From Bacteroidia bacterium (lineage in GTDB: Bacteria > Bacteroidota > Bacteroidia > Bacteroidales > Azobacteroidaceae): 31,218 bases of DNA. The number at the start of each line of letters is the position of its first letter. The first letter of the stretch is position 1. Shown piece after piece: positions 1 to 7,735 of the stretch. Under the pieces are notes generated by a model, which had not been told where the DNA came from, did not search any database, and worked only from the letters and a program-made list of their open reading frames with translations. Location of the stretch: NCBI GenBank assembly GCA_025999115.1, contig BNWW01000027.1, positions 1-31,218 on the forward strand, read 5' to 3'. The translations under genes and the position numbers were made by a program.

Positions 1-670
1 GTATTGCATCACATCAACGCCTTACGACGGCATTGCGTATCATTCCGATTTAAAAACGGTTAATGTGCTGACCGGCGTTACGACTTTTGTAACGCAAATC
101 AGCGAACGCTTGCGTGCTTTGGCTTGCAGTTTCGACGGAACGTTGTACGGCATCGATATCGACGGCAACCTCTGTACCGTCAACAAAATCACCGGGCAAA
201 CCACTGATATCGGTTACACCGAATACTGGCCTGCGCCCGAGTTGCAGTCGATGACGTTTGACCATGCTTCGGGCCGTTTGTTCTGGGCGGCTTATGATGC
301 TTATTACGACAGTTTTTTATTGGATCTTGATTTGATAACCGGACGGGCTACCGAGTTAGGAAGCATCGGCGATAATGCGCAGATTGTGGCGCTTCATTCC
401 GTTTGGCCGCGTTCGGTAGCGATTACGCAACCCGGTTTGGAATCGAAGAATATTACGCTTTATCCCAATCCGGCGAAAGAAGAAGTCTATTTGTCATCGG
501 TTCCCATTGATGCAACGATTCAGGTAATTGATCTTTCCGGTCGTGTATTGCAATCGCAGCAAGCGGAAAGTGAGCAAGTGAGATTATCATTAAAGGTCAA
601 AAGCGGTATTTATTTCATTCGGATAAAAGACAACGGAACGCAGGTTACGCGGAAGTTGATTGTGAAATAA
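1..670 (+). CDS. T9SS-secreted protein, C-terminal part (5' truncated by window edge)
   Basis: The frame is open from base 2 with no stop before the first internal start-like codon (GTG at 65), so the gene begins outside the window. The last ~75 residues form a type A sorting domain: the motif LYPNPAKEEVYL, then a strand with IQVIDLSGRVL, then GIYFIRI and the basic end TRKLIVK. In Bacteroidota this domain sends a protein through the type IX secretion system, after which it is cleaved and usually anchored at the surface. The part before it has alternating strands with Tyr, Trp, Asp and Gly (LYGIDIDGNLCTVN, SGRLFWAAYD), which suggests a beta-propeller-like or repeat ectodomain. The cargo function is not recognisable. 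PorQ, a component of the same system, lies at the other end of the window. Confidence 0.85.
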   Translation, partial: YCITSTPYDGIAYHSDLKTVNVLTGVTTFVTQISERLRALACSFDGTLYGIDIDGNLCTVNKITGQTTDIGYTEYWPAPELQSMTFDHASGRLFWAAYDAYYDSFLLDLDLITGRATELGSIGDNAQIVALHSVWPRSVAITQPGLESKNITLYPNPAKEEVYLSSVPIDATIQVIDLSGRVLQSQQAESEQVRLSLKVKSGIYFIRIKDNGTQVTRKLIVK

Positions 671-713
671 ACAAGCGCTTGATATAAAATCATTAAAACT
701 TAATAAATAGTTT

Positions 714-1253
714 ATGAAAAGATTCATGTTGTGTTTAACAGTCCTGATGATTGTCGTACAAGCTCAATCCGTTTCCGTGTATGATGCAGACTTTACCGTG
801 AAGACGATTGACGGCGAAGATTTTCCGCTTTCTAACTTGAAAGGCAAAAAAGTGATGTTTGTTAATGTAGCTTCCAAGTGTGGACTGACGCCGCAGTATG
901 TGCAGTTGCAGGCTTTGTATGAGAAATATGCAAAGGATAATTTCGTGATTGTGGGTTTCCCTGCGAATAATTTTGGCAAGCAGGAACCGGGTAGCAATGA
1001 AGAAATTAAGGAGTTTTGTAGCCGAAACTACGGTGTTACTTTTCCGATGATGGAAAAAATTTCCGTGAAAGGAGAAGATATTTATCCTCTGTATCAATGG
1101 CTTACTTCTAAAGAACAGAACGGTGTGGCGGATTCCGAAGTAACTTGGAATTTTCAGAAATATCTGATAGATGAAGAAGGCAAGTTGGTAAAAATGATTC
1201 CCCCTAATGTTTTGCCTGATACAGAGGATGTGATTCGTTGGATACGTCCGTAA
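714..1253 (+). CDS. Glutathione peroxidase-family thiol peroxidase, exported
   Basis: This 179-residue protein reduces peroxides with a cysteine nucleophile. The family signature NVASKCGLTPQY carries the peroxidatic Cys56. It is followed by GFPANNFGKQEPG with the active-site Gln90 and by WNFQKYLID with the Trp/Asn pair. A second cysteine, Cys102, lies 46 residues after Cys56, the spacing of the resolving Cys in 2-Cys glutathione peroxidases that use thioredoxin rather than glutathione; that mechanism is inferred. The first ~18 residues (hydrophobic, ending VVQAQS) look like a signal peptide, so the enzyme probably acts in the periplasm. It follows the T9SS cargo gene by 43 bases and converges on the VWA gene with only 10 bases between stops. 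No terminator is evident in that gap. Confidence 0.9.
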   Translation: MKRFMLCLTVLMIVVQAQSVSVYDADFTVKTIDGEDFPLSNLKGKKVMFVNVASKCGLTPQYVQLQALYEKYAKDNFVIVGFPANNFGKQEPGSNEEIKEFCSRNYGVTFPMMEKISVKGEDIYPLYQWLTSKEQNGVADSEVTWNFQKYLIDEEGKLVKMIPPNVLPDTEDVIRWIRP

Positions 1254-1263
1254 ACAGAATAAC

Positions 1264-2949
1264 TTACTCTTTATCCAATCCTTTGACCGTTTCCGCCAAC
1301 CGGATAAATTCCCGGCGGTAGCCTTGTTCGTCGTTATCCAAAGCGGTTTTGGCCAATGCAATTACTTTATTGTAATCGGCTGCGCCTTTCCATTCCGAAC
1401 GAGTCAATAATTGGCCGAACATGGCGACGGCGGCGGCAAAACGGAAATCGGAAGAAACGTTGTTTTGTTTATCGTCCGTTATGGCTAATTCGATTTTACG
1501 GCTATTGTTTCCGGCCGGTTCTTTATAGCGTAATTTAATGGTGAGCAATTCGTTCGATCCGGTATAAACCTTTTTTTGCTTCTTTTCCGTTTGACTGTAT
1601 TTCAGCGGATCGATACTGCCGGCGGCGTTGAAAGGGATTCCAGTCGGCACGATTTCGTAAAAAGCGGTTACATTGTGTCCCGCGCCCATATCACCGGCAT
1701 CTTTGGCATCATTGTTGAAATCTTCATCTTTCAGCAAACGGCTTTCGTAACCGATTAAGCGATAGGCTTGTACGTGTTCGGGATTAAATTCGATTTGCAA
1801 TTTTACATCTTTGGCTACCGTATAAAGCGTACCACCAAATTCGCCGACCAAGGTTTTGTTCGCTTCTTGCAAATTGTCGATGTAGGCATGATTTCCGTTT
1901 CCTTTTTCGGCCAAGGTTTGCATACGGTTGTCTTTGTAATTGCCCATGCCATAGCCTAATACAGTTAAAAATACCCCGGATTGACGTTCTTTTTCAATCA
2001 ATTTTTCCAATCCTTCGGGAGAAGAAACACCTACGTTAAAATCGCCGTCGGTGCAAAGGATGATCCGGTTATTGCCGTTTTTAATGAAATTCTTTTGTGC
2101 GATTTTATAGGCTAATTGAATGCCTGCGCCGCCTGCAGTGGAACCGCCTGCCGATAAATTATCCAAAGCTTCGCGAATTTTCTGTTTGTTGCTGCCGGAG
2201 GTAGACGGCAATACTTCTCCCGCCGAACCGGCATAGACCACGATGGCCACCCGGTCTTGTTCGCGTAAATTGTTGATTAACAGTTTAAGCGACGATTTTA
2301 CCAAATCCAAACGTGTGGGGCCGGACATCGAACCCGAAACATCAATCAAAAAAACAAAATTGGATGTGGGCAGTTTATTATCGGCTATTTCCTTGGCTTT
2401 GATGCCGATACGCAACAAACGATGATTGGTATTCCATGGACATTCGCCGGTTTCGGTAGAAATTTTTACAGGATCGTTGCCTGACGGTTTAGCATAATCG
2501 TATGAAAAATAGTTAATTAACTCTTCAGTGCGAATCGCATCGGCCGGCGGCAATTGTCCTTGATTGATGAAACGGCGCATATTGCCGTAGGAAGCGGCAT
2601 CCACATCAATCGAGAATGTCGAAAGTGGTGTTTCGGCTGCCGATTTGAATTGATTTTCGGTTTTGGAAAGATATTCTTCTTCGGAATGATATATTTCCTC
2701 TTGGATGTATTGATCGGCACAAATGGACATAACACTGCCCGTAAGCATCTTTTTATCCGCAGTTCTTCCATAAGCGACAACCATCACTTCGTTTAATGAT
2801 TGATCTTTAGCCACTAACGCGATTTCATCCGTAGCGATTTCCATCTCTTCATTTTTTGCGTTGATTTGTTTCGTCGAACATCCGACATACGAAAACATCA
2901 TCCCTGCAACACTCAAAAGCATCATTGCTTTCATTCCTTTCGATTTCAT
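1264..2949 (-). CDS. VWA-domain lipoprotein (YfbK-like) with SusC-plug-like stub
   Basis: This is a 561-residue lipoprotein when started at the ATG at 2949. The open frame runs to 3084, but its first 45 residues lie in promoter sequence, and the 2949 start gives a signal peptide with lipobox YVGC (Cys24). Residues ~52-73 (LNEVMVVAYG...LTGSV) resemble the TonB-box/plug entry of SusC-type receptors (DEVVVVGYG...LTGAV), but no barrel follows. Residues ~106-152 match the N-terminal domain of YfbK-type proteins (TFSIDVDAASYGNMRRF). A von Willebrand A domain follows with an intact MIDAS motif DVSGSMS at ~203 and CTDGDFNVG. The C-terminal third matches the domain that normally closes this family. 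It is divergent from an ECF sigma gene, and a regulatory link is inferred. The ligand is unknown. Confidence 0.85.
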   Translation of the reverse strand: MKSKGMKAMMLLSVAGMMFSYVGCSTKQINAKNEEMEIATDEIALVAKDQSLNEVMVVAYGRTADKKMLTGSVMSICADQYIQEEIYHSEEEYLSKTENQFKSAAETPLSTFSIDVDAASYGNMRRFINQGQLPPADAIRTEELINYFSYDYAKPSGNDPVKISTETGECPWNTNHRLLRIGIKAKEIADNKLPTSNFVFLIDVSGSMSGPTRLDLVKSSLKLLINNLREQDRVAIVVYAGSAGEVLPSTSGSNKQKIREALDNLSAGGSTAGGAGIQLAYKIAQKNFIKNGNNRIILCTDGDFNVGVSSPEGLEKLIEKERQSGVFLTVLGYGMGNYKDNRMQTLAEKGNGNHAYIDNLQEANKTLVGEFGGTLYTVAKDVKLQIEFNPEHVQAYRLIGYESRLLKDEDFNNDAKDAGDMGAGHNVTAFYEIVPTGIPFNAAGSIDPLKYSQTEKKQKKVYTGSNELLTIKLRYKEPAGNNSRKIELAITDDKQNNVSSDFRFAAAVAMFGQLLTRSEWKGAADYNKVIALAKTALDNDEQGYRREFIRLAETVKGLDKE

Positions 2950-2975
2950 AAAATTGAATATTAAAATGTTAAACA

Positions 2976-3005
2976 TAAATCTAAAAATATACTGTATAGA
3001 TGCAA
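2976..3005 (-). promoter_or_regulatory. Candidate promoter of the VWA lipoprotein gene
   Basis: On the minus strand TTG (3005-3003) is followed after 19 bases by TAGATTTA (2983-2976). This is a near match to the Bacteroidetes -33/-7 pattern TTG...TAnnTTTG, and it lies ~27 bases before the ATG at 2949. The last base of the -7 box departs from consensus. Confidence 0.4.
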
Positions 3006-3041
3006 TCGAAACGAAAATTCCATAAATCCGGAAAAAAATTT

Positions 3042-3049
3042 TATATTTG
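3042..3049 (+). promoter_or_regulatory. -7 box of the ECF sigma operon
   Basis: TATATTTG is an exact match to the Bacteroidetes -7 consensus TAnnTTTG. Transcription would start near 3056. No good -33 element is seen at the usual distance. The TTG at 3047, which opens the longest frame, lies inside this box and so cannot be the translation start of this transcript. Confidence 0.55.
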
Positions 3050-3064
3050 CACAAAAAATCGAAT

Positions 3065-3631
3065 TTGTTCAAACGGAAAGACATACAAAAACAGAGTGAT
3101 GAGGAATTGTTGTCGCACTATAAAAATTCGGGCGAAACGGAATATTTCGGCGAATTGTATAATCGATATATTCCTATGTTGTATGGAGTTAGTTTGAATT
3201 ATTTAGAAGATGCCGGAAAATCGGAAAATGCGGTAATGCAACTATTTGAAGAATTGCTTCCGAAAATCGGGCAATATGAAATCGAGGTTTTTCGGACATG
3301 GATTTACACGGTAATCAAAAATCATTGTTTGCAAATTTTGCGGAAAGAAAAACATCAAATTACGGTAGAATTGAAACCCGATTTTATGGAATCCGACGAA
3401 ATTTTGCATCTATTGGATAGCGAAACGGACGATGACAAACAAACCGCCGTTTTGCAACAATGTATCGAAAAACTTCCCGAACGGCAACGAATTGCGATTG
3501 TCCGTTTTTTCATGGACGAACAATCCTATGCAGAAGTAGTGGATACAACCGGATATAACTTGAATCAAGTGAAAAGTTATATTCAAAACGGAAAACGAAA
3601 TTTGAAGATTTGCATAGAAAAAAACAGCTGA
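3065..3631 (+). CDS. ECF-type RNA polymerase sigma factor
   Basis: About 188 residues. Region 2 runs from DEELLSHYKNSGETEYFGELYNRY to FRTWIYTVIKNHCLQILRKEK. Region 4 is the segment CIEKLPERQRIAIVRFFMDEQSY...NQVKSYIQNGKRNLK, the helix-turn-helix that reads the -35 element. There is no ATG before 3176, which would cut region 2. The frame-opening TTG at 3047 overlaps the -7 box, so the TTG at 3065 is the better start; this is inferred. The stop TGA overlaps the ATG of the next gene (TGATG), implying translational coupling to a membrane protein that may be its regulator. The gene is divergent from the VWA lipoprotein, an arrangement suggesting one signalling module. Target promoters cannot be told from sequence alone. 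Confidence 0.85.
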   Translation: MFKRKDIQKQSDEELLSHYKNSGETEYFGELYNRYIPMLYGVSLNYLEDAGKSENAVMQLFEELLPKIGQYEIEVFRTWIYTVIKNHCLQILRKEKHQITVELKPDFMESDEILHLLDSETDDDKQTAVLQQCIEKLPERQRIAIVRFFMDEQSYAEVVDTTGYNLNQVKSYIQNGKRNLKICIEKNS

Positions 3632-4422
3632 TGAATTTAAATCATTACATACGCGGTGTGAGAAAAGGAAAGGAAATCAATCGCCTCGAAAAAGCGGCGA
3701 TGAACGATTCTTTTTTGGCCGATGCGATGAGCGGTTACGATAAAACAGATGGCAATCACGAGCAACAGATAGAAGCGCTACGCCGTCGTATCTATCTGAA
3801 AACCAAACAAAAAAATGTCGCTTTGCGTAATTGGAGCATTGCGGCAAGTATCCTTCTTATATTGGGAATCGGCGGAATGTTTTTCTTTCAAGCGCCCGAT
3901 TTTCAAACTAAAGAACAGGAATTTGCGTGTGAAGAAATACAAAATTTTGAGTTCCCACTTTCAAATGAAAATGAGGAAAAATTGGTTGAAAATAAAATCA
4001 ATGACCTGCGACCGGCGCAAAAAAAATTAATAGCTCAAGCAGATGTTGTGAAAAAAGACAGAGTTGCAGTACAGATTGAAGCCGATGCCATTATAACACA
4101 AGATGAAGTCATAGAAGCAATGGCAGTTGATGAAAAACAAGAAGTTAAAATCGAATCTATGGCACAAATAGAAGTTAGCGAAAAGCCCTGCAAATTCAAA
4201 GATTATTTGAAACGGGAAATGATTGCGCCGACAGATGAAAACGGAAAAAAAATAAAAGGGAAAGTAAAACTTTCTTTTTCGGTTGATGAAAACGGGCGGG
4301 CTTATGATATTGTTGTGGTTAAATCGTTGGCGGCGTTGGCGGATACGGAGGCGATTCGGTTGGTTGGCGGATTTGGGGGATGGGAGAAAGGATTGAAGCA
4401 AACCGTTTCCATCGGATTTTAA
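3631..4422 (+). CDS. Single-pass membrane protein with TonB-C-like domain, probable sigma partner
   Basis: 263 residues from the ATG at 3631, which overlaps the sigma stop codon; an upstream ATG at 3610 would only add residues inside the sigma gene. Residues 1-40 (HYIRGVRKGKEINRLEKAAMND) are cytoplasmic, in the position where anti-sigma segments sit. One membrane helix lies at ~68-86 (WSIAASILLILGIGGMFFF), followed by a long charged periplasmic linker. The C-terminal ~75 residues resemble the TonB C-terminal domain: FKDYLKREM, then GKVKLSFSVDENGRAYDIVVVKS, then DTEAIRLV and a Trp near the end. No ExbB or ExbD is nearby. Inference: it senses an outer-membrane partner, possibly the plug-like stub of the VWA lipoprotein, and controls the sigma factor. 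A plain energy transducer is the alternative. Confidence 0.75.
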   Translation: MNLNHYIRGVRKGKEINRLEKAAMNDSFLADAMSGYDKTDGNHEQQIEALRRRIYLKTKQKNVALRNWSIAASILLILGIGGMFFFQAPDFQTKEQEFACEEIQNFEFPLSNENEEKLVENKINDLRPAQKKLIAQADVVKKDRVAVQIEADAIITQDEVIEAMAVDEKQEVKIESMAQIEVSEKPCKFKDYLKREMIAPTDENGKKIKGKVKLSFSVDENGRAYDIVVVKSLAALADTEAIRLVGGFGGWEKGLKQTVSIGF

Positions 4423-4541
4423 TAATCGTTTTCAATGGAACCTAATTTTTTACAATTTTCCAGATTAATTGGTGCTGTAACTTTTGCATTAATGACAACG
4501 GGACACAGAGATAATTGAATCATGAATAAAATAATTTAACA

Positions 4542-4937
4542 ATGCACAATCCTATTATATATTGGTTACTATTCTTTTTCGGATTGCTTCTCGCATGGCT
4601 TTCAGAAGAAAAACAGACTCTGGGACTTGAAAATCTTCAACATCGCGAATATGTTTTACCCGATTTCAATGTGATTGTGGCCGATAAAGTGCGGATTTTT
4701 GTGATGGAAAACGAGCAGAATAGTCTTGTCATTTATTTTCCGAAAGGCCAAACGGTACCGAGTAAATTTTATCGAATGAAAAACGATACGCTTTATCTCA
4801 GCGGCACTACCGCCAAAATGACGATTTATTGCAAGCGAGTTCCCTCCGTGATTGTCAAAAATCGTAGTGGTGTAAAATTCGAGGGTTTTCCCCGGGATAG
4901 TTTATTGTTGCGCGACAATCTGCTACGTTATGAGTAG
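4542..4937 (+). CDS. Small exported protein resembling the start of a GIN (DUF2807) domain
   Basis: 131 residues. The N-terminus has one hydrophobic segment (YWLLFFFGLLLAWL) acting as signal or anchor. The rest (DFNVIVADKVRIFV, SKFYRMKNDTLYLSG, KMTIYCKRVPSVIVKNRSG) follows the pattern of the opening strands of GIN/DUF2807 proteins, in which F..I.V...V.V.., then L.I......., then VP.L..I..SG recur. It stops where the repetitive GSGD region would begin, so it may be a shortened relative of the GIN lipoprotein at 6940-7680. No lipobox is seen. It follows the sigma operon by 119 bases and converges with the Uma2 gene. Whether it is functional or a decayed remnant is open, and the family assignment is tentative. 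Confidence 0.55.
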   Translation: MHNPIIYWLLFFFGLLLAWLSEEKQTLGLENLQHREYVLPDFNVIVADKVRIFVMENEQNSLVIYFPKGQTVPSKFYRMKNDTLYLSGTTAKMTIYCKRVPSVIVKNRSGVKFEGFPRDSLLLRDNLLRYE

Positions 4938-4975
4938 CACTGTTTATTCGGTTTGGATAATCATTAAAATTCTAT

Positions 4976-5644
4976 TCAATCCTCAAAAAGCTCTTGCAGG
5001 TCGATTTTTAATCCTTTAAAGATGCCAACCGGAACTTTTCTTTCGTATTCGTAAGTCGTCCCTTTGTTGTATTTCCCATCTTTCTGCAAAAGAAAAACGG
5101 TAACTGCTTTTTCTCTCGGATAAACGATCCAATATTCTTTTACGCCGGCTTCTTCGTATAAATTGAATTTTTCATACATGTCTTTTTTTGCCGTTGAGGG
5201 GGATTGTACTTCCACTATTAAATCCGGAGCGCCGATGCATCCGGCTTTATCCAATTTAGACGGATCGCAGACTACACAAATATCCGGTTGAACCACCGTA
5301 TAAATTTTATCATCGGCCGTTTCTCCATCTTTTGGGAAGCGCACATCGAAAGGCGCATGAAAGACTTTACATTCCCCTTTTCTCCTCTTAATATAATTCC
5401 ACAATCTGTTAAAAACAGAACCGGAGGCTTGTGCATGATACATCGTTGGCGCACTCAATAAATCAAATGCCACGCCATGAATCAACTCTCGACGTTGACC
5501 GTCCATCCAAGACATATAATCGGCATAAGTGTAGCGAACCGGATTTTCCAATCCATATACCGTTGGCGGTTCTTTTACACAAAGTGTTTTTTGTTGTTTA
5601 TCCAACGCTTCTTCGGTTGGATAAGGTTTCATTTGCTTTCCCAT
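4976..5644 (-). CDS. Uma2 (DUF820) family protein, PD-(D/E)XK nuclease fold
   Basis: 222 residues, typical for this family. Visible family features are YTYADYMSWMDGQRRELIHG near residue 40, HAPFDVRFP, VVQPDICVVCDPSKLD containing the catalytic-position Asp, and GAPDLIVEVQSPST followed by KFNLYEEAGVKEYWIVYP. The Asp...Glu-x-Gln arrangement departs slightly from the usual Glu-x-Leu before SPS, but the acidic residues are present. The family is predicted to have a restriction-endonuclease fold; its biological role is largely unknown, and many genomes carry scattered copies. The gene stands alone on the minus strand, 36 bases downstream of the UDP-sugar dehydrogenase. A -7-like box (TATTTTTG, 5669-5662 on the minus strand) suggests its own promoter. 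Confidence 0.85.
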   Translation of the reverse strand: MGKQMKPYPTEEALDKQQKTLCVKEPPTVYGLENPVRYTYADYMSWMDGQRRELIHGVAFDLLSAPTMYHAQASGSVFNRLWNYIKRRKGECKVFHAPFDVRFPKDGETADDKIYTVVQPDICVVCDPSKLDKAGCIGAPDLIVEVQSPSTAKKDMYEKFNLYEEAGVKEYWIVYPREKAVTVFLLQKDGKYNKGTTYEYERKVPVGIFKGLKIDLQELFED

Positions 5645-5661
5645 TGGTTATAAAATTTTTA

Positions 5662-5669
5662 CAAAAATA
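5662..5669 (-). promoter_or_regulatory. Possible -7 box for the Uma2-family gene
   Basis: The minus strand reads TATTTTTG, fitting TAnnTTTG, 18 bases before the ATG at 5644. No -33 element at proper spacing is seen, so support is limited to this box. Confidence 0.3.
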
Positions 5670-5680
5670 ATATTGTTGTT

Positions 5681-6943
5681 TTACAATCTCCCATCCGCCC
5701 ACCGCCGGTCAATCACAGCTTTCGTATCAAAAATCACAGCTCCTCGCCGATGATATTTTTCGAAATCAAAATCTTGAAATTCGGTGTGCGCCACCGCTAA
5801 AATCACGGCCTCGTATTTTTTATCCGGATCAATCGACGAAAGCGGGCGAATGGCGTATGCCCGTTCCAATTCATCGGCCGAAACCCACGGATCGTAAATA
5901 TCCACCGAAATATCAAATTCCCGCAATTCGTTGTAAATATCCACCACCTTCGTATTGCGGGTGTCGGGACAATTTTCTTTGAACGTTACGCCCAAAATCA
6001 GAGCCGAAGCGCCTTTTATTTTATGGTCTTTCCGAATCATCAATTTAACCACTTTGTCGGCGATGAAAGGTGCGATGCTGTTGTTGACTTGCCGTCCCGA
6101 AAGGATAACTTGTGGGATATAACCCAATTTCTCGGCTTTGTCGGCCAAATAATACGGATCCACGCTGATGCAATGGCCACCCACTAATCCGGGACGATAT
6201 TTTAGAAAATTCCATTTCGTTCCGGCGGCTTCCAAGACTTCGGTGGTGTCGATGCCCATCCGGTCGAAAATCAAAGCCAATTCGTTTACAAACGAAATAT
6301 TGACGTCGCGTTGCGTATTTTCGATGATTTTGGAGGCTTCCGCCACTTTAATGCTCGACGCCTTATGCGTGCCGGCCGTGATAATTGAAGCGTACAGTGC
6401 GTCGATGCGATCGGCGATTTCGGGCGTGGAACCCGATGTTACTTTCTTGATTTTCGTGAGTGTATTGACTTTGTCGCCCGGATTGATGCGCTCGGGACTG
6501 TAGCCTGCAAAAAAATCGCAATTCAATTTCAAACCCGAAACTTTTTCGATTGCCGGAACGCAATCTTCTTCGGTGCAACCCGGATAAGTCGTTGATTCGT
6601 ATATGATTATGTCGCCTTTGGAAATTACTCGTCCCAACATTTCGGAAGCTTTCAACAAGGGTTGCAAATCGGGGGAATTGAACCGGTCGATCGGAGTAGG
6701 AACGGTAACAATGTAAATATTGCATGTTTTCAAATCGTTTTCATCGCACGAAAAAACTAAATTTTCCGCTTTTTGCAATTCCTCCGGCAATGCCGATAAG
6801 GTATGATCTTCGTGGCCTTGCAATTCAGCAATCCGCCGGGAATTAATATCATAACCCAACACCGGATATTTTTCGGCGAAAGCGAGCGCCAGAGGCAATC
6901 CCACATATCCTAAACCGATGACGGCGATTCGATCGTTTGTCAT
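5681..6943 (-). CDS. Nucleotide sugar dehydrogenase (UDP-N-acetylhexosamine 6-dehydrogenase type)
   Basis: 420 residues, full length. It oxidises C6 of a UDP-sugar with two NAD+ to give the uronate. The Rossmann motif GLGYVG is at 10-15, the central domain contains SPERINPGD and AEASKIIENTQRDVN with Lys205, and the catalytic cysteine Cys258 lies in GLVGGHCISVDPYYL. C-terminal nucleotide-binding motifs include GVTFKENCPDTRNTK. The spacing and the IENTQRDVN motif match the TviB/WbpO/CapL branch, which acts on UDP-GlcNAc or UDP-GalNAc, rather than UDP-glucose dehydrogenase; the exact substrate is not decidable here. Its ATG overlaps the stop of the upstream GIN lipoprotein (ATGA), so the two are translated together. 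It probably supplies an amino-uronic acid for capsule or LPS. Confidence 0.88.
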   Translation of the reverse strand: MTNDRIAVIGLGYVGLPLALAFAEKYPVLGYDINSRRIAELQGHEDHTLSALPEELQKAENLVFSCDENDLKTCNIYIVTVPTPIDRFNSPDLQPLLKASEMLGRVISKGDIIIYESTTYPGCTEEDCVPAIEKVSGLKLNCDFFAGYSPERINPGDKVNTLTKIKKVTSGSTPEIADRIDALYASIITAGTHKASSIKVAEASKIIENTQRDVNISFVNELALIFDRMGIDTTEVLEAAGTKWNFLKYRPGLVGGHCISVDPYYLADKAEKLGYIPQVILSGRQVNNSIAPFIADKVVKLMIRKDHKIKGASALILGVTFKENCPDTRNTKVVDIYNELREFDISVDIYDPWVSADELERAYAIRPLSSIDPDKKYEAVILAVAHTEFQDFDFEKYHRRGAVIFDTKAVIDRRWADGRL

Positions 6944-7680
6944 TTTTCTATTTTGCTGATTTCACCCGCTCCACTGACCGATGCGTTGATTTTATCGGGA
7001 TTTCCACGGTATTTCACGTCGCCGGACCCACTTATCGAAGCATTTAATTTACGAGTTACAAAAGCCTTGACGTCGCCTGTGCCCGTGATGTTACATTCCA
7101 ATTCTTCAGTCAAAAAATCAAGCGCATTTATATCGCCCGATCCTGTAATGTGAAAATCAGCAGAGGTAGCTGCTCCGGCAATGTTTACGTCACCTGCTCC
7201 CGTAATACACAAACGGAAATTTTCGCAAAATAAACTATCCGCTTTTACATCGCCGGATCCGGTAATTTCAATATCCAGTTTTTTCGCATTCACTTCGTTT
7301 TCCAAGCAAATATCTCCGGAGCCGGTAAGGCGAATTTCGTTTAGTTTTTTAGAATTTGTATAAATTACACAATAACTGGGATTTAGATTCGAATCGTTGC
7401 TCTGATCAATAATCAAACGTTTCCCTTCGGATGAAAAACGCAGTAACGGAAAAATATTTTCATCGACTGAAACTTGCAAAAACGGCTCATTTTGAGCGGA
7501 TTGCCGGTAAACCAAATCAGCGCCAACGCGCAATTCGATACTTTCATAGTCATCAATCGACAATGTTTTGCTGACAATATTGTAATTGCCTTTTATCGTT
7601 TTGTTATGGAACACACACGACGAATTGAAGATCGGAAAAAGTACAAATCCGAGAATAAATAATGGAGTAAATCGTTTCAT
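6940..7680 (-). CDS. GIN-domain (DUF2807) lipoprotein with seven GxGD turns
   Basis: 246 residues. The N-terminus is a signal sequence (FTPLFILGFVLFPIFNSSC) with a probable lipobox Cys22; Asn at -3 is unusual but Bacteroidetes lipoboxes are relaxed. From about residue 118 the chain repeats a strand-turn unit every 18-21 residues, each closed by TGSGD, TGAGD, TGTGD, SGSGD or SGAGE (seven in all). This is the pattern of the right-handed beta-helix of GIN/DUF2807 proteins. Function in this family is unknown; a surface or periplasmic adhesive role is often assumed. It overlaps the UDP-sugar dehydrogenase by ATGA, an odd pairing that suggests a cell-envelope function. A promoter with -33 TTTG and -7 TATTTTTG lies just upstream. 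Confidence 0.85.
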   Translation of the reverse strand: MKRFTPLFILGFVLFPIFNSSCVFHNKTIKGNYNIVSKTLSIDDYESIELRVGADLVYRQSAQNEPFLQVSVDENIFPLLRFSSEGKRLIIDQSNDSNLNPSYCVIYTNSKKLNEIRLTGSGDICLENEVNAKKLDIEITGSGDVKADSLFCENFRLCITGAGDVNIAGAATSADFHITGSGDINALDFLTEELECNITGTGDVKAFVTRKLNASISGSGDVKYRGNPDKINASVSGAGEISKIEK

Positions 7681-7706
7681 TGATATTAAATTTAAAAAAT
7701 CCGGTA

Positions 7707-7735
7707 CAAAAATAGGTAATTATTTGATAAACAAA
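7707..7735 (-). promoter_or_regulatory. Promoter of the GIN lipoprotein / UDP-sugar dehydrogenase operon
   Basis: On the minus strand TTTG (7735-7732) is followed after 17 bases by TATTTTTG (7714-7707). Both boxes fit the Bacteroidetes consensus. The -33 box shares bases with the T-run of the terminator of the next gene upstream. Confidence 0.5.

Noticed and set aside
735..1361. 208-residue minus-strand frame over the glutathione peroxidase
   Set aside because: It overlaps two confident genes, with a composition rich in His, Ile and Phe that is typical of antisense frames.
3047..3064. TTG 3047 as sigma factor start
   Set aside because: It lies within the -7 promoter box and so upstream of the likely transcript start.
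2950..3084. N-terminal extension of the VWA lipoprotein
   Set aside because: The 45 extra residues lie over the promoter region and hide the lipoprotein signal that begins at the ATG 2949.
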